Under the pieces are notes generated by a model, which was not told where the DNA came from, made no database searches, and saw only the letters and a program-made list of their open reading frames with translations. Position numbers and translations under genes: made by a program. From JBFWUW01 sp050247075 (GTDB taxonomy: Bacteria; Planctomycetota; Planctomycetia; Pirellulales; JBFWUW01), in NCBI GenBank assembly GCA_050247075.1, contig JBFWUW010000063.1, positions 1 through 42,188 on the forward strand: DNA of 42,188 nt, given 5' to 3'. Position 1 is the first letter of the stretch. Each line of letters begins with the position of its first letter. Shown here piece by piece: positions 27,264 through 35,948 of this stretch.

Positions 27264-28385
27264 ATGGCCAAGGAGAAACCCTCGACGAAATCCGCGAAAA
27301 GCTCTTCTCGGACACCTTCCGTCGCGGGTTTACGCACCCAGATCGACAAACTCGACCGCGAGCTGGTGCAACTCATGAACCAGCGGGCCAAGCTGGCCTT
27401 GCAGATTGGCAAGATCAAAGACTCGGCCGGGCAAGTCATCTATTCGCCCAATCGGGAAGAAGAAGTCCTGGCGCGTGCCTTGGAACTTTCCAAAGGGCCT
27501 CTTCCGCCGGCCAGCGTGCGGGCTATTTTTCGCGAACTGATTAGCGGCTCGCGATCGCTGGAAACGCACCTGAAAACGGCCTACTTGGGGCCGACCTACA
27601 GCTATAGCCATTTGGCCGCGCTCAGCCGGTTTGGCCAAAGCGCCGAACTGATTCCCGTCGGCAGTATCGCGGCCGTGTTCGAGGAAGTAAATCGCGGGCA
27701 TGTCGATTTTGGCCTGGTGCCGATCGAAAACTCCACCGATGGCCGCATCGCCGACACGCTGGACATGTTCACCAAACTGCCGGTGCGCGTCTGCGGAGAG
27801 GTGCAACTGTGGATCCACCATTGCCTGCTGGCCAAGTGTGACCGTTCCGAAATCAGCGAGGTCTATAGCAAGCCCCAGGCCCTGTCGCAGTGCCGCAATT
27901 GGCTGGCCAAGCACCTGCCCGCGGCTCGGCTGGTGGAAGTCACCAGCACCACCACCGCCGCGGAACTGGCCAAGGACAAGCCGGGCGTGGCGGCGATTGC
28001 CAGCGCCCAGGCGGGCGTGCATTACGGGCTGAACGTAATCGTGGAAAATATCGAGGACAACGCCGCCAACATGACCCGGTTTGCCGTCATCGGCGACCAA
28101 CCGGCCGAGCGGACAGGCCGCGATAAGACAGCGTTAATGTTTGAACTGCAACACAAGACGGGCGCCCTGGCCGACGCCATGAACGTCTTCAAGCGCAACC
28201 GCCTCAATCTGACCTGGATCGAGTCATTCCCTATTCCACAAAAACAGGGGAGCTACCTCTTCTTTGTGGAGTTGGAAGGGCACTTCAACGACCTGCGTGT
28301 CCGCCGCGCCACGGAGGCGATTTCCCGCCGCACCGTGCGGTTTTCCACGCTAGGTTCCTATCCGCAAAGCAGCCCGATCGGGTAA
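27264..28385 (+). CDS. pheA: Bifunctional chorismate mutase / prephenate dehydratase
   Basis: Makes prephenate from chorismate and then phenylpyruvate for phenylalanine synthesis. 373 residues, usual for the fusion. AroQ-type mutase helices occupy about 20-98 (LRTQIDKLDRELVQLMNQRA, with Lys51 in GKIKDSAG and NREEEVL). The dehydratase lies at about 105-285: YLGPTYSYSHLAA where the family has GPEGTFSH, FGLVPIENSTDGRIADTLD, STTTAAELA and NMTRFAVIG with the catalytic Thr-Arg-Phe. The ACT domain (about 288-365) has KTGALADAM and the block IESFP, where the Phe-binding family motif is ESRP. The Arg-to-Phe change (residue 322) may alter feedback inhibition. No strong ribosome binding site precedes the ATG. 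Confidence 0.94.
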   Translation: MAKEKPSTKSAKSSSRTPSVAGLRTQIDKLDRELVQLMNQRAKLALQIGKIKDSAGQVIYSPNREEEVLARALELSKGPLPPASVRAIFRELISGSRSLETHLKTAYLGPTYSYSHLAALSRFGQSAELIPVGSIAAVFEEVNRGHVDFGLVPIENSTDGRIADTLDMFTKLPVRVCGEVQLWIHHCLLAKCDRSEISEVYSKPQALSQCRNWLAKHLPAARLVEVTSTTTAAELAKDKPGVAAIASAQAGVHYGLNVIVENIEDNAANMTRFAVIGDQPAERTGRDKTALMFELQHKTGALADAMNVFKRNRLNLTWIESFPIPQKQGSYLFFVELEGHFNDLRVRRATEAISRRTVRFSTLGSYPQSSPIG

Positions 28386-28402
28386 ATGTTGCTCCCGCGC
28401 TT

Positions 28403-28422
28403 CGCATGGCCCCGTCCATGCG
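28403..28422 (+). terminator. Hairpin between pheA and glgC
   Basis: CGCATGG (28403-28409) and CCATGCG (28416-28422) form a perfect 7-bp stem with a six-base loop, followed by TTAAATT. It is a possible weak terminator of pheA. It ends only 13 bases before the glgC ATG, so it might instead act on glgC translation. Confidence 0.3.
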
Positions 28423-28435
28423 TTAAATTCACGGC

Positions 28436-29722
28436 ATGAAAAATATTCTGACGCTTGTCTTGGGTGGCGGCCGCGGTACCCGTCTGTACCCCCTCACCAA
28501 GTATCGTTCCAAGCCGGCCGTGCCCGTCGCGGGCAAATACCGCATTATCGACATCCCCCTGTCGAACTGCATCAACAGCGGGCTGAACCGCATTTACGTG
28601 CTGACGCAGTTCAACTCCGTCAGCCTTCATCGGCACATCCGCCGTACGTATAACTTCGACCCTTTCGAAGGGGGCTACGTGGAAGTGCTGGCCGCGCAGC
28701 AAACGATGGATAGCGAGGCGTGGTACCAGGGGACGGCCGACGCCGTGCGGCAAAACTTGCGCTACATCGAGCAGCCGGGCATTGAGTACGTGCTGATCTT
28801 GTCGGGCGACCAGATCTACCGCATGGACTACCGCGACATGCTGGCCACGCACCAAAAGACCAAGGCCGATGTCACGATTGGCGTGACGCCCGTCTCTTCG
28901 GAAGCCGCCGCGGCCTTCGGCATCATGCGGATCGACGACGATGGCCGCGTCGTCGGTTTTTTGGAAAAACCGAAGACAGAGGCCGAACTCAAGCTCGTCC
29001 GCACCGACCCTGCCTGGATCGACGCCTGGGGGCTCCATAGCCGCGGCCGCGACTGCCTGGCCAACATGGGCATTTATCTGTTCAACCGCAAAACGCTGGT
29101 CGATGTGCTGTCGCGCACCGACTATCAAGACTTTGGCAAGGAGATCTTTCCCGCTGCTATCCGCACCCGGCGCGTGCAGGTGCAGCCGTTCGACGGCTAC
29201 TGGGAAGACATCGGCACGATCAAGTCGTTCTTCCACGCCAACCTGGAACTTGCCTCGCTCGATCCGCCATTCGACATGGCCTCGGCCACGGCCCCCATCT
29301 ACACGCGGGCCAGGTACTTGCCCTCCTCGCGGTTTGACGGGGCCACGGTCATCCACAGTTTAATCTCCGATGGCTGCGTGATTGGCCAGGGGACGGTCAT
29401 CGAGAACAGCGTCATCGGCGTCCGCTGCCATATCGGACGCAACTGCACCATCCGCAACTCCGTGCTGATGGGGGCCGACGAATACCAGACCGATGTGCAG
29501 CGTGCCGCCGACAAGGCAGCCGGCCGCCCGCTGGTGGGAGTGGGGGACCACACGCTGATCGACGGTGCCATCGTCGACAAAAACTGCCGCATCGGCCGCA
29601 AGGCCGAAATCATCAATCGCGATAAGGTCGAGGATTCCGAGGAATTTCCCGAAGGCATGATCCGCGACGGCATCGTCGTCATCCGCAAAGACGCGGAAGT
29701 CGCCGACGGGTGGAAGCTGTAG
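28436..29722 (+). CDS. glgC: Glucose-1-phosphate adenylyltransferase (ADP-glucose pyrophosphorylase)
   Basis: Makes ADP-glucose from ATP and glucose 1-phosphate, the committed step of bacterial glycogen synthesis. 428 residues, family-typical. The nucleotidyltransferase domain (about 1-270) shows LVLGGGRGTRLYPLTKYRSKPAVP (in two parts), the substrate Lys in RSKPAVP, YQGTADAVRQNL, LILSGDQIYRMDY, FGIMRID, FLEKP, MGIYLF and GYWEDIGTIKSF. The C-terminal left-handed beta-helix (about 295-428) shows HSLISDGCVIG, ENSVIGVRCHIGRNCTIRNS and KNCRIGRKAEI. No other glycogen gene is in the window. It is convergent with the large heparinase-like gene, two bases between the stops. Confidence 0.95.
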   Translation: MKNILTLVLGGGRGTRLYPLTKYRSKPAVPVAGKYRIIDIPLSNCINSGLNRIYVLTQFNSVSLHRHIRRTYNFDPFEGGYVEVLAAQQTMDSEAWYQGTADAVRQNLRYIEQPGIEYVLILSGDQIYRMDYRDMLATHQKTKADVTIGVTPVSSEAAAAFGIMRIDDDGRVVGFLEKPKTEAELKLVRTDPAWIDAWGLHSRGRDCLANMGIYLFNRKTLVDVLSRTDYQDFGKEIFPAAIRTRRVQVQPFDGYWEDIGTIKSFFHANLELASLDPPFDMASATAPIYTRARYLPSSRFDGATVIHSLISDGCVIGQGTVIENSVIGVRCHIGRNCTIRNSVLMGADEYQTDVQRAADKAAGRPLVGVGDHTLIDGAIVDKNCRIGRKAEIINRDKVEDSEEFPEGMIRDGIVVIRKDAEVADGWKL

Positions 29723-29724
29723 GA

Positions 29725-32700
29725 CTATTTGTCAAAGCTTCCATCAAGACGAAAAATCACGATCTTGCCCGCGGCTGTCACGGTGACGGTGCCATCGGTC
29801 AGGCTGGCCGATAGGTCGTCGGGCTTCTGTCCCTTGAGATAGGGGACGATGAACGTGCGGAAGGAGCCGCGGCCGGTTAGCCGCAAGACTTGCTGCGTCT
29901 CTTCAAAGTCGCGGCCGTTGGCTTGGGCGAATTCGTTCATCTCCACCACCGGATTCCACTGGTGGCTTAGTTCGCTCCAGTCGATTTGCCGAGGGACGGT
30001 AGAGATCACGAAGATATCCCAGTCGATTCCTTGCGTCGGGTGGAGCGGCCAGGCTTGGCCCTTCACGGAGATGCGTTCGATCTCATCTGTCAGCCGCGTC
30101 ACTTCCGCCGTCCCTTGCGACATCAGGTTGAACTGGCAGGTCCGCTCGGCATCGCGGCTAAACGTGTCCTGCACGGCGATGACGGGTTGGTCGTCGGCCA
30201 GCATGGCCAGGGACACGGCCCGCTTCCACTCGGTACCCGTCTCTTGCTCCGGCTGAAGGTTGAAAGTCGTTGTGGCGTAGCCTCCATTTGCCAGTTTTGT
30301 GAAGGTTCTCTCCCGCGGGCTGGCACCGCCGCCATGCACCACGCTGTGATGTTCGGCCAGGGCCAACCGGGGCGAGTACATGCTGCCTGGGTCGAGCGAC
30401 AACGGCGCGCCCAGCGCGTAAAGAATAATCTCTCCGCCGTCGCCAGCGTGCTTGTGGTCGCGGTACCAGTCGCCGTTGATAAACCACAAGGCCGTTTCCT
30501 GGGGCGTCCCCCAGCCCGCGCGGAATATCGAGTAGTAGCCGGGAATGTCGATGCTGCCCATTTCCGGCTCGGCGTCGGGCAGCGTATCGTCGATCTTCAG
30601 CACGCTAGAGCCAAACATGCTTTGGTGCCGCTTGCCATTTTGCCGCCAGGCACCCATCAACCGCCGGCTTAGTTTGGCGTTGCTGCCGGCGAAGGCGGTC
30701 CCCAACACGCCGTAACGGTCAGACGATTCGCAGGCCGAATCGCCGGTGGAGATAAACTTGCGCACGCCATAGCGAGGCTCCCAGGGCGTCATGGAGGCCA
30801 TCACAAACTCAGCGAATTTCGTCAAACGGTGGCCGTTTTCGCCGTCGTTCTGGAAGAAGTCGTAAACGCCCGCCTGCTTCAATTGCAGCATGGTGTTGAC
30901 GAGTGCCGAGAACGATGCCTCTACATAGTGCATGGAACCCATGTGGGCGCCATGCTCGTTGATTTGCGACGCCAGATTCCGCCGGGTTCGCTCCACAATG
31001 TCGTCCAGGTGGTGCTTGAATTGCGGATGCCGGGCCAGATATAGAATGAACATGTCGCGGAACGACAAGTACGTCAGCGGCATGTTCTCGCTGCCGTAGT
31101 TCAAATGCGTGTCGGGCTGGAACGGCGCGTGGTCATCGTCCGACCAGATCGCCGCGAACAGCACTATCGCCCTGGCGGCCTGAGCCTTGTCCTCGGCCGA
31201 CGCATCGGGTGAGGCCAGCACCTGGTCGGCCAGGTAAAAGTCGTTGATGACCTTGAACACGCCCTCGTAGTTGTGGACCCGCTTGTCCTCGGTCCCGTGT
31301 TCGTGTACCAGTATCCGCAGAGTCTCGCGGGCTTTCTCGGTAATGCTGGCCGCCGCCTTGTGCATCCGTTCACCGCCAGGGTCGGCGTGCAAGGCCGGGT
31401 CGTCCAGCAAAAGCAACAGCGGGCGAAAGCCTGGCTCGGCGTCGTAGATAAAATTGCGATAGTCGGGGTCGGCATGAATTCGCGCGATCAGCTTGTCCAC
31501 CGCCGCGCGCGGTATGTAGAGCGATCCAAACTTGCCCGCCGGCTCTGGTATGTCAAACGACAGCCGATGGATTTTGTTCAGGTTGATGCCGGCCAGGCGG
31601 TTGCGTTCCAGGTCGATCGGCTGAATGGCGTCGGGTGGTTTTACATCGCCGCGCTGGCCCATGAAGATGCCCCACGCGTAGCGGTTGTGCCTGAACGGGG
31701 CAGCGGGCTTGGGCAGGCTGTGATAAAGCTGCATCCGCAGGAATACGCGGCTATCCTGGCACATCAAAAAAGTGCCGGCTGCCCGCGCACCACGCGCCCG
31801 CGAGGTCGGGCCGGGGAAGGTTCCCAATAGATCGCCGGCAACATCGTCAGCCGCGCGAAAGGCGGAAACCTGCACGCCTCCGTCGTTGGTCCAGGCATCC
31901 CAGACAAAGGTCCGCAGCGCCACGTCGCCGGCCAGGGCCGCTTCGGTTTCGTCCCCCAACCCGGCGCGTTGCGGGTCAATCCCCCGGAACCGGGCGGTGT
32001 CGGGGGCAAGGTTCTCCTCCAGGCCAAGCTCATAAGTCAACTCGACATTACGGGCCTCTTCTGTCACCAACAGGCTCGGCTGTCCGGCGAGGAATTCGAT
32101 GGTGCAACGGTAGGCGGCCTGCTTGGGCCGGGCCAAGAGATACGTCACGCGGACCACGGTTTTCAGCGAGCCCCGTTCCAGAAACTCGGTTCGGATCGAC
32201 TTCGCCTCCACGTCGCCAAACTGGTGCCCCAGGGCTTTTTCGTAAGGCCAGTCGAGTCCCTCCTTCACCCGTTGCAGCGTCGACTTCGAGGGAGTTCGCA
32301 GATAGCTGCCCCCCGTGCCCGTCCAGTTTCCGCTGCGCAGCCGCAAGCCCTGAATAGGCCCAGGCGTCCGTCCCTCCTCCGGCTTGCCGTGGAAGATTCG
32401 CACGCCCGTCAGGCCGTTGGTGATTTCAAAATATCCTGGTTGTTCGCGAATTTCGATATCGCCCTGGGCCAGCGGCGGTTGGCCGGCAAGCAGCTTCCAG
32501 GACTTCACCGCGCCGGCGGGCAGATCGGTCAGCAGGGCCAGCTTATTGCCACCGTCGATGAGTTGGTAAGCCGCCTCCTGGCCCTGGTCGTCGACCAGCC
32601 GGCAGTTCTTGGCGTCCACCGGCTGTTTCAGATCGAAGTCAATTATCTGCTCGGGATGAGCCACCCCGAAGACTTCCTCGATCGTCAATGTTTGGACCAG

Positions 32701-32796
32701 CTTATCGTCGCCCAGGGCAGACGGGCCAACCAGGCCGACTGCCGCAAGGGCCCATGAAATGGCCACCAAGAGACAAAACAACCGAGACTTGAACAT
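29725..32796 (-). CDS. Large exported heparinase II/III-like protein (putative polysaccharide lyase)
   Basis: 1023 residues. GGAG seven bases before the ATG at 32796 decides the start, giving the signal peptide FKSRLFCLLVAISWALAAVG. An N-terminal beta-sandwich region (about 30-400) is followed by a helical toroid-like middle (about 430-730). After it comes the heparinase II/III-like segment: WYRDHKHAGDGGEIILYALG, LSLDPGSMYSP and AEHHSVVHGGG, matching the DHxHxDxG...LxxDpG...HNtv pattern of this fold, with the C-terminal beta-sandwich behind it. Such proteins cleave uronic-acid-containing polysaccharides by beta-elimination. The substrate cannot be told here. It stands alone, with no sulfatase or transporter beside it. 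Confidence 0.75.
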   Translation of the reverse strand: MFKSRLFCLLVAISWALAAVGLVGPSALGDDKLVQTLTIEEVFGVAHPEQIIDFDLKQPVDAKNCRLVDDQGQEAAYQLIDGGNKLALLTDLPAGAVKSWKLLAGQPPLAQGDIEIREQPGYFEITNGLTGVRIFHGKPEEGRTPGPIQGLRLRSGNWTGTGGSYLRTPSKSTLQRVKEGLDWPYEKALGHQFGDVEAKSIRTEFLERGSLKTVVRVTYLLARPKQAAYRCTIEFLAGQPSLLVTEEARNVELTYELGLEENLAPDTARFRGIDPQRAGLGDETEAALAGDVALRTFVWDAWTNDGGVQVSAFRAADDVAGDLLGTFPGPTSRARGARAAGTFLMCQDSRVFLRMQLYHSLPKPAAPFRHNRYAWGIFMGQRGDVKPPDAIQPIDLERNRLAGINLNKIHRLSFDIPEPAGKFGSLYIPRAAVDKLIARIHADPDYRNFIYDAEPGFRPLLLLLDDPALHADPGGERMHKAAASITEKARETLRILVHEHGTEDKRVHNYEGVFKVINDFYLADQVLASPDASAEDKAQAARAIVLFAAIWSDDDHAPFQPDTHLNYGSENMPLTYLSFRDMFILYLARHPQFKHHLDDIVERTRRNLASQINEHGAHMGSMHYVEASFSALVNTMLQLKQAGVYDFFQNDGENGHRLTKFAEFVMASMTPWEPRYGVRKFISTGDSACESSDRYGVLGTAFAGSNAKLSRRLMGAWRQNGKRHQSMFGSSVLKIDDTLPDAEPEMGSIDIPGYYSIFRAGWGTPQETALWFINGDWYRDHKHAGDGGEIILYALGAPLSLDPGSMYSPRLALAEHHSVVHGGGASPRERTFTKLANGGYATTTFNLQPEQETGTEWKRAVSLAMLADDQPVIAVQDTFSRDAERTCQFNLMSQGTAEVTRLTDEIERISVKGQAWPLHPTQGIDWDIFVISTVPRQIDWSELSHQWNPVVEMNEFAQANGRDFEETQQVLRLTGRGSFRTFIVPYLKGQKPDDLSASLTDGTVTVTAAGKIVIFRLDGSFDK

Positions 32797-33174
32797 GAAG
32801 TGCTCCAAATGGGACTGTCCATTCCGGGGCATCAAAGGCATTTATCATCAAAAGGAACTAGGACGCGTTGATGTAGCCCTTCCACTTGCGATCCCAGCGG
32901 CGTGCCGATACGGGAGGACCGTATCATACCCTGAATCGTGTGGATGCATCTCTTCTGAAACAAAAAGTCCTGGCCCGTCTAATCTGCCCCATGCTTTCCC
33001 GTCGGCACATCCTGAAGCGATGAAAAGATCGTGGTATGCCCGCCCCTCATTCGACCGTGCGAACCGCTCCGCGTATTGTGGCGTGATGCGCCGCGGAGGA
33101 TAATCGGCCCTGTCTCGTTGGCCGTGACCGTATCGTCCTGGATCCCAAACAATCTTCCGACAGGGAGTGCCGCC
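32797..33174. other. 378-base divergent intergenic region
   Basis: It separates the heparinase-like gene from the plus-strand gene at 33175. It contains a small palindrome GATACGG-GAGGA-CCGTATC near 32911-32929 and a candidate promoter at 33076-33104. I find no gene here; an open frame from 33031 runs into the next gene but has no ribosome binding site. Confidence 0.4.
33076..33104 (+). promoter_or_regulatory. Candidate promoter of the gene at 33175
   Basis: TTGTGG (33076-33081), a 17-base spacer and GATAAT (33099-33104) give a reasonable sigma-70 pattern, about 70 bases before the GTG start. Confidence 0.4.
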
Positions 33175-34893
33175 GTGCTAAATCATGTCCGTTCAGGGCG
33201 TCGTCGCTGGATACTGGCGCTAGGCATTTTTGCCGCTGCTACAAGGTTTTCCTCAGAGCCAATCGCCGCCCAGGAACCCGCCTCGGGCAGCGCCGTTTTG
33301 CTAAACGTCAGCCAGGGGCAGATTCCCAACGACATTGGCAGTGACGACAAGACAACGATGTCGATCGAGAAATCGGCGGAGTTGGGGGGAGACGCGCTGA
33401 AGGTCGTGTTTGCATCCGGCGACAGCATTGGCGATCGCACGGCCAAGGTGAAGAACTGGAAGCCATACGCACGGCTGCGGTTTCTCGTCTTCAACCCTTC
33501 CAAGCAAGACGCCACGTTGGAGCTGAACATCAACCACAAGCGGACGACCAACTACCAAACCAGGGCCGTGCAGCCCTTCACGGCCAAGCCTGGCAAGAAC
33601 GAGATCGTGATTGGTATGGACGAACTGACGAATGTCAACGGCTCGGCGCCGGACCTGTCGTCGGTTGGCAAGTGGTACGTTAACGTCGCGGAGGGAGAAA
33701 GCCCCACGTTGTATTTTGGCGATTTCATGCTGGAGGGTGCAGACGCCCCCACGGCCGCCCCGGGTGCCGGAGGAGGCCTTACGTCGCTCTTGCCCGGTGG
33801 CGGATTTCGCGTGCAGGGGACGATCGGCGATCAAAAAGTCGACCTGACCATCACCCCGCTGGCGGGCAGTGCGGGCGGACCTTCGGCTGGCGCGGCCCAG
33901 CCGGCCGCACCGGTGAGCGGCGATCCGGCCCGGTTGGAACGGATCCGCGCCGCCAAGATGCCCAAGATCGACCGCGTGATTTCCTTCGATACCCCCGAGG
34001 CGGATGCGGTGCTGTCCGCGCTGGAGGTTTTTCCGCCCGACAATCCGTGGAATCTGGTCGTCAGCAACTGGCCGCTGCACCCGCAATCGAGGGAAATCGT
34101 GGCCAGCGTGGGGACGGACAAGGTTTTCCGTGCCAACGACGACATGTGCTTTATGATTGTGCCTCCCGGCCAGCCCAAGGTAAACGTGAAGGTGGTCGGC
34201 TACCCGGCGGAGTCCGACCCCGGCCCGTTCCCCATTCCAGACAATTTGCCGATTGAGGGGTTTCCCAAATTGTTGGGCGAGAATGGCAAGCCGTTGACGC
34301 TGGCGGAGAACCAGCGGCGTCCGGCGGAGTATGACGGTGACCGGCATGGGATTGTGCTCGACCCGACCGCCGGCAAGCTGTACGAGTTTTTCGTGATGGG
34401 AAAAACGTCCGAGGGTTGGGCCGCCGATCAGTCTTCCGTGTTTGATCTGCGGAGCAACAAGCTGCGTCCCGACGGCTGGACTTCGGCTGACGCCGCTGGT
34501 CTGCCGATCTTTCCCGCTGTTGTTCGCTACGACGAACTGGCCCGAGGAGAGATCGAGCATCCGTTGCGTGTCACGGTGCGCCGCAGCCGCCGAGACTATG
34601 TCTATCCGGCAACGCACCACGCCGGCCATGCCGAGGACGAAACGTTGCCGCGGATGGGAGAACGGCTGCGGCTGCGGCAAGATTTTGACACCAGCGGTTT
34701 TTCTCCGCATGTGCGGACGATTTTGAACGCCTTGAAGAAGTACGGCATGTTCGTGGCGGACAACGGCATTGAGTGGGCCGTGTCGATTGCTCCCGACCGC
34801 CGAATTCCGGACCTGCACGAAGAACTCCGCAAGGTCAAAGGTGGGGACTTTGAGGTTATCGTACCGCCGCCCGGTTATCAGCCGGCAAAGTGA
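33175..34893 (+). CDS. Conserved exported protein of unknown function with CBM-like N-terminal domain
   Basis: 572 residues. GTG at 33175 with AGGGAG (33162-33167) seven bases upstream begins a signal peptide (RRRWILALGIFAAATRF, end near IAAQ). About 45-185 form a beta-sandwich-like domain resembling carbohydrate-binding modules (LRFLVFNPSKQDATLELNIN, GKWYVNVAEGE). A Gly/Ala/Pro-rich linker follows (about 190-255). The C-terminal domain (about 265-570) has blocks I have seen in secreted proteins of actinobacteria and planctomycetes: SDPGPFPIPDN, DGDRHGIVLD, KLYEFFVMG, GWTSADAAGLPIFP, VRYDELARGEI and ALKKYGMFVADNG. Their function is not known to me. The last residues VIVPPPG recur in a fragment at 36650-36706. 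Confidence 0.75.
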   Translation: MLNHVRSGRRRWILALGIFAAATRFSSEPIAAQEPASGSAVLLNVSQGQIPNDIGSDDKTTMSIEKSAELGGDALKVVFASGDSIGDRTAKVKNWKPYARLRFLVFNPSKQDATLELNINHKRTTNYQTRAVQPFTAKPGKNEIVIGMDELTNVNGSAPDLSSVGKWYVNVAEGESPTLYFGDFMLEGADAPTAAPGAGGGLTSLLPGGGFRVQGTIGDQKVDLTITPLAGSAGGPSAGAAQPAAPVSGDPARLERIRAAKMPKIDRVISFDTPEADAVLSALEVFPPDNPWNLVVSNWPLHPQSREIVASVGTDKVFRANDDMCFMIVPPGQPKVNVKVVGYPAESDPGPFPIPDNLPIEGFPKLLGENGKPLTLAENQRRPAEYDGDRHGIVLDPTAGKLYEFFVMGKTSEGWAADQSSVFDLRSNKLRPDGWTSADAAGLPIFPAVVRYDELARGEIEHPLRVTVRRSRRDYVYPATHHAGHAEDETLPRMGERLRLRQDFDTSGFSPHVRTILNALKKYGMFVADNGIEWAVSIAPDRRIPDLHEELRKVKGGDFEVIVPPPGYQPAK

Positions 34894-35107
34894 GGGCTAA
34901 GTAGACAGTCGGACGATTATTGACCGACAATCTCGGCAACAGTCGGACTCGGAAAACAGCCGTGCTAGCGGTGCCACCGGACTTGTTTGTCAACGCCCGT
35001 AAGATGCGGCGTTTTAAGGCGATTCGCTGCATCACCCCTCTCGCGGAAAATTTGGCCAACTGGGTTCGGTCACCGCTCTTTGCTGTTTACTTGTAACAAC
35101 CGCCGAT

Positions 35108-35221
35108 TTTCACCGCTAAGTGGAGGTGAAATAGGACCATTCGAGCGAATGGCCCGGCGAGGGGACGGCCAATTCCGGTCCCAAACAGGTAACATCAGCG
35201 GCTGCGCAAGCAGCCAGGGAG
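35108..35221 (+). promoter_or_regulatory. Hairpin-rich leader before the gene at 35228
   Basis: Four stem-loops follow one another: TTTCACC/GGTGAAA (35108-35114, 35125-35131); CCATTCG-AG-CGAATGG (about 35138-35153); GGGAC-GG...CC-GGTCCC (about 35162-35182); and GGCTGC-GCAA-GCAGCC (35200-35215) with a GNRA-type loop directly before the AGGGAG ribosome site (35216-35221). I match it to no known riboswitch class. The rest of the 34894-35227 gap holds a repeated CAGTCGGAC and no gene. Confidence 0.4.
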
Positions 35222-35227
35222 AATACC

Positions 35228-35788
35228 ATGAAGACGATTGCGTTGAAGCGAACCGTGGTGTGTGGCGGCATTGTCTTGGCGATTTTGCTTTGCCGAGTCC
35301 ATACGGCATCCGCCGGCGATCTGCCGGCTGATTTGGGGGCGGCGATGGTAAGCTGGTCGGCCCAAATGGCGGCCACATTCAAAACCCAGGAAGAAGTGTC
35401 GATTGTGACGGGCAAGAAAATACTGACGGGGTTGTCTATTGGCGATGGGCAATGCACCCGACTGGCCGAGGCGGCCCTGGGTGTCGTCGGCGCTAAACCG
35501 GGCAAAGGCTATGTGTGGGGCCGCCCGTTGAACGCCGGCGAGGCCATGCGGCTGGGCGACATCATTCAGTTCAAGAGCTTTGTGATCAAGGACGGCGGTG
35601 CCACCTGGTACCTGGGGATGCCCAACCACACGGCGATCGTAGCGGGTGTCAACGGCTCCAAGGTGTCGGTGTTTCACCAGAACACCAATGGCGAACCAGC
35701 GGTCATCAAGTCGCGCATCGTCAGTCAACAATTCGATCTTTCCAAGAGAGATAGCGGCAGCTACATCGTCTACCGCCCTCAGAAATAA
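35228..35788 (+). CDS. Small exported cysteine-peptidase-fold protein (AIM3/BBC1 C-terminal-domain-like)
   Basis: 186 residues. Signal peptide: KRTVVCGGIVLAILLCRV, cleaved near TASA. The mature part is one domain that resembles the CHAP/NlpC-like fold described for the C-terminus of fungal AIM3/BBC1: DGQCTRLAEAAL with Cys76, KGYVWGRPL, LGDIIQFKS, NHTAIVAGV with His134 and VSVFHQNTNG with Asn152. Cys, His and Asn fit a papain-like triad, so a peptidase or amidase is possible, but activity is unproven. AGGGAG lies six to seven bases before the ATG. It is a single-gene unit, with a structured leader before it and a strong terminator behind. Confidence 0.72.
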   Translation: MKTIALKRTVVCGGIVLAILLCRVHTASAGDLPADLGAAMVSWSAQMAATFKTQEEVSIVTGKKILTGLSIGDGQCTRLAEAALGVVGAKPGKGYVWGRPLNAGEAMRLGDIIQFKSFVIKDGGATWYLGMPNHTAIVAGVNGSKVSVFHQNTNGEPAVIKSRIVSQQFDLSKRDSGSYIVYRPQK

Positions 35789-35817
35789 TCTTCAGCCGTT
35801 AAATATAGGATAACTCG

Positions 35818-35850
35818 ACGGCCCGGCGCGTTTCGCGCCGGGCCGTTTTT
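35818..35850 (+). terminator. Strong intrinsic terminator
   Basis: ACGGCCCGGCGCG (35818-35830), loop TTT, CGCGCCGGGCCGT (35834-35846) and then a TTTTT run (35846-35850). A perfect 13-bp stem with a T tract, 30 bases after the stop of the gene at 35228. Confidence 0.92.
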
Positions 35851-35948
35851 CGTATGTCAAGCCGGGGATTCGCGGCTCGTTCGCCCAGAGTCAAGACACA
35901 AGACCGTGATGCACTTGGAAGTACCGTCAAGTCGTACCACGACGGGAC

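Noticed and set aside
28358..29356. 332-codon minus-strand frame opposite glgC
   Set aside because: It is a shadow of a textbook glgC.
33301..34818. 505-codon minus-strand open frame opposite the exported protein at 33175
   Set aside because: The plus-strand gene has a signal peptide, ribosome site and conserved blocks; the antisense product is compositionally odd (His/Arg/Gly-rich).
35101..35227. c-di-GMP (GEMM) riboswitch in the leader of the gene at 35228
   Set aside because: A CCATTCG hairpin followed by GGGAC gives a passing likeness, but the core bases of the class (GGCAAACC, GGGACGCAAAGCC) are absent.
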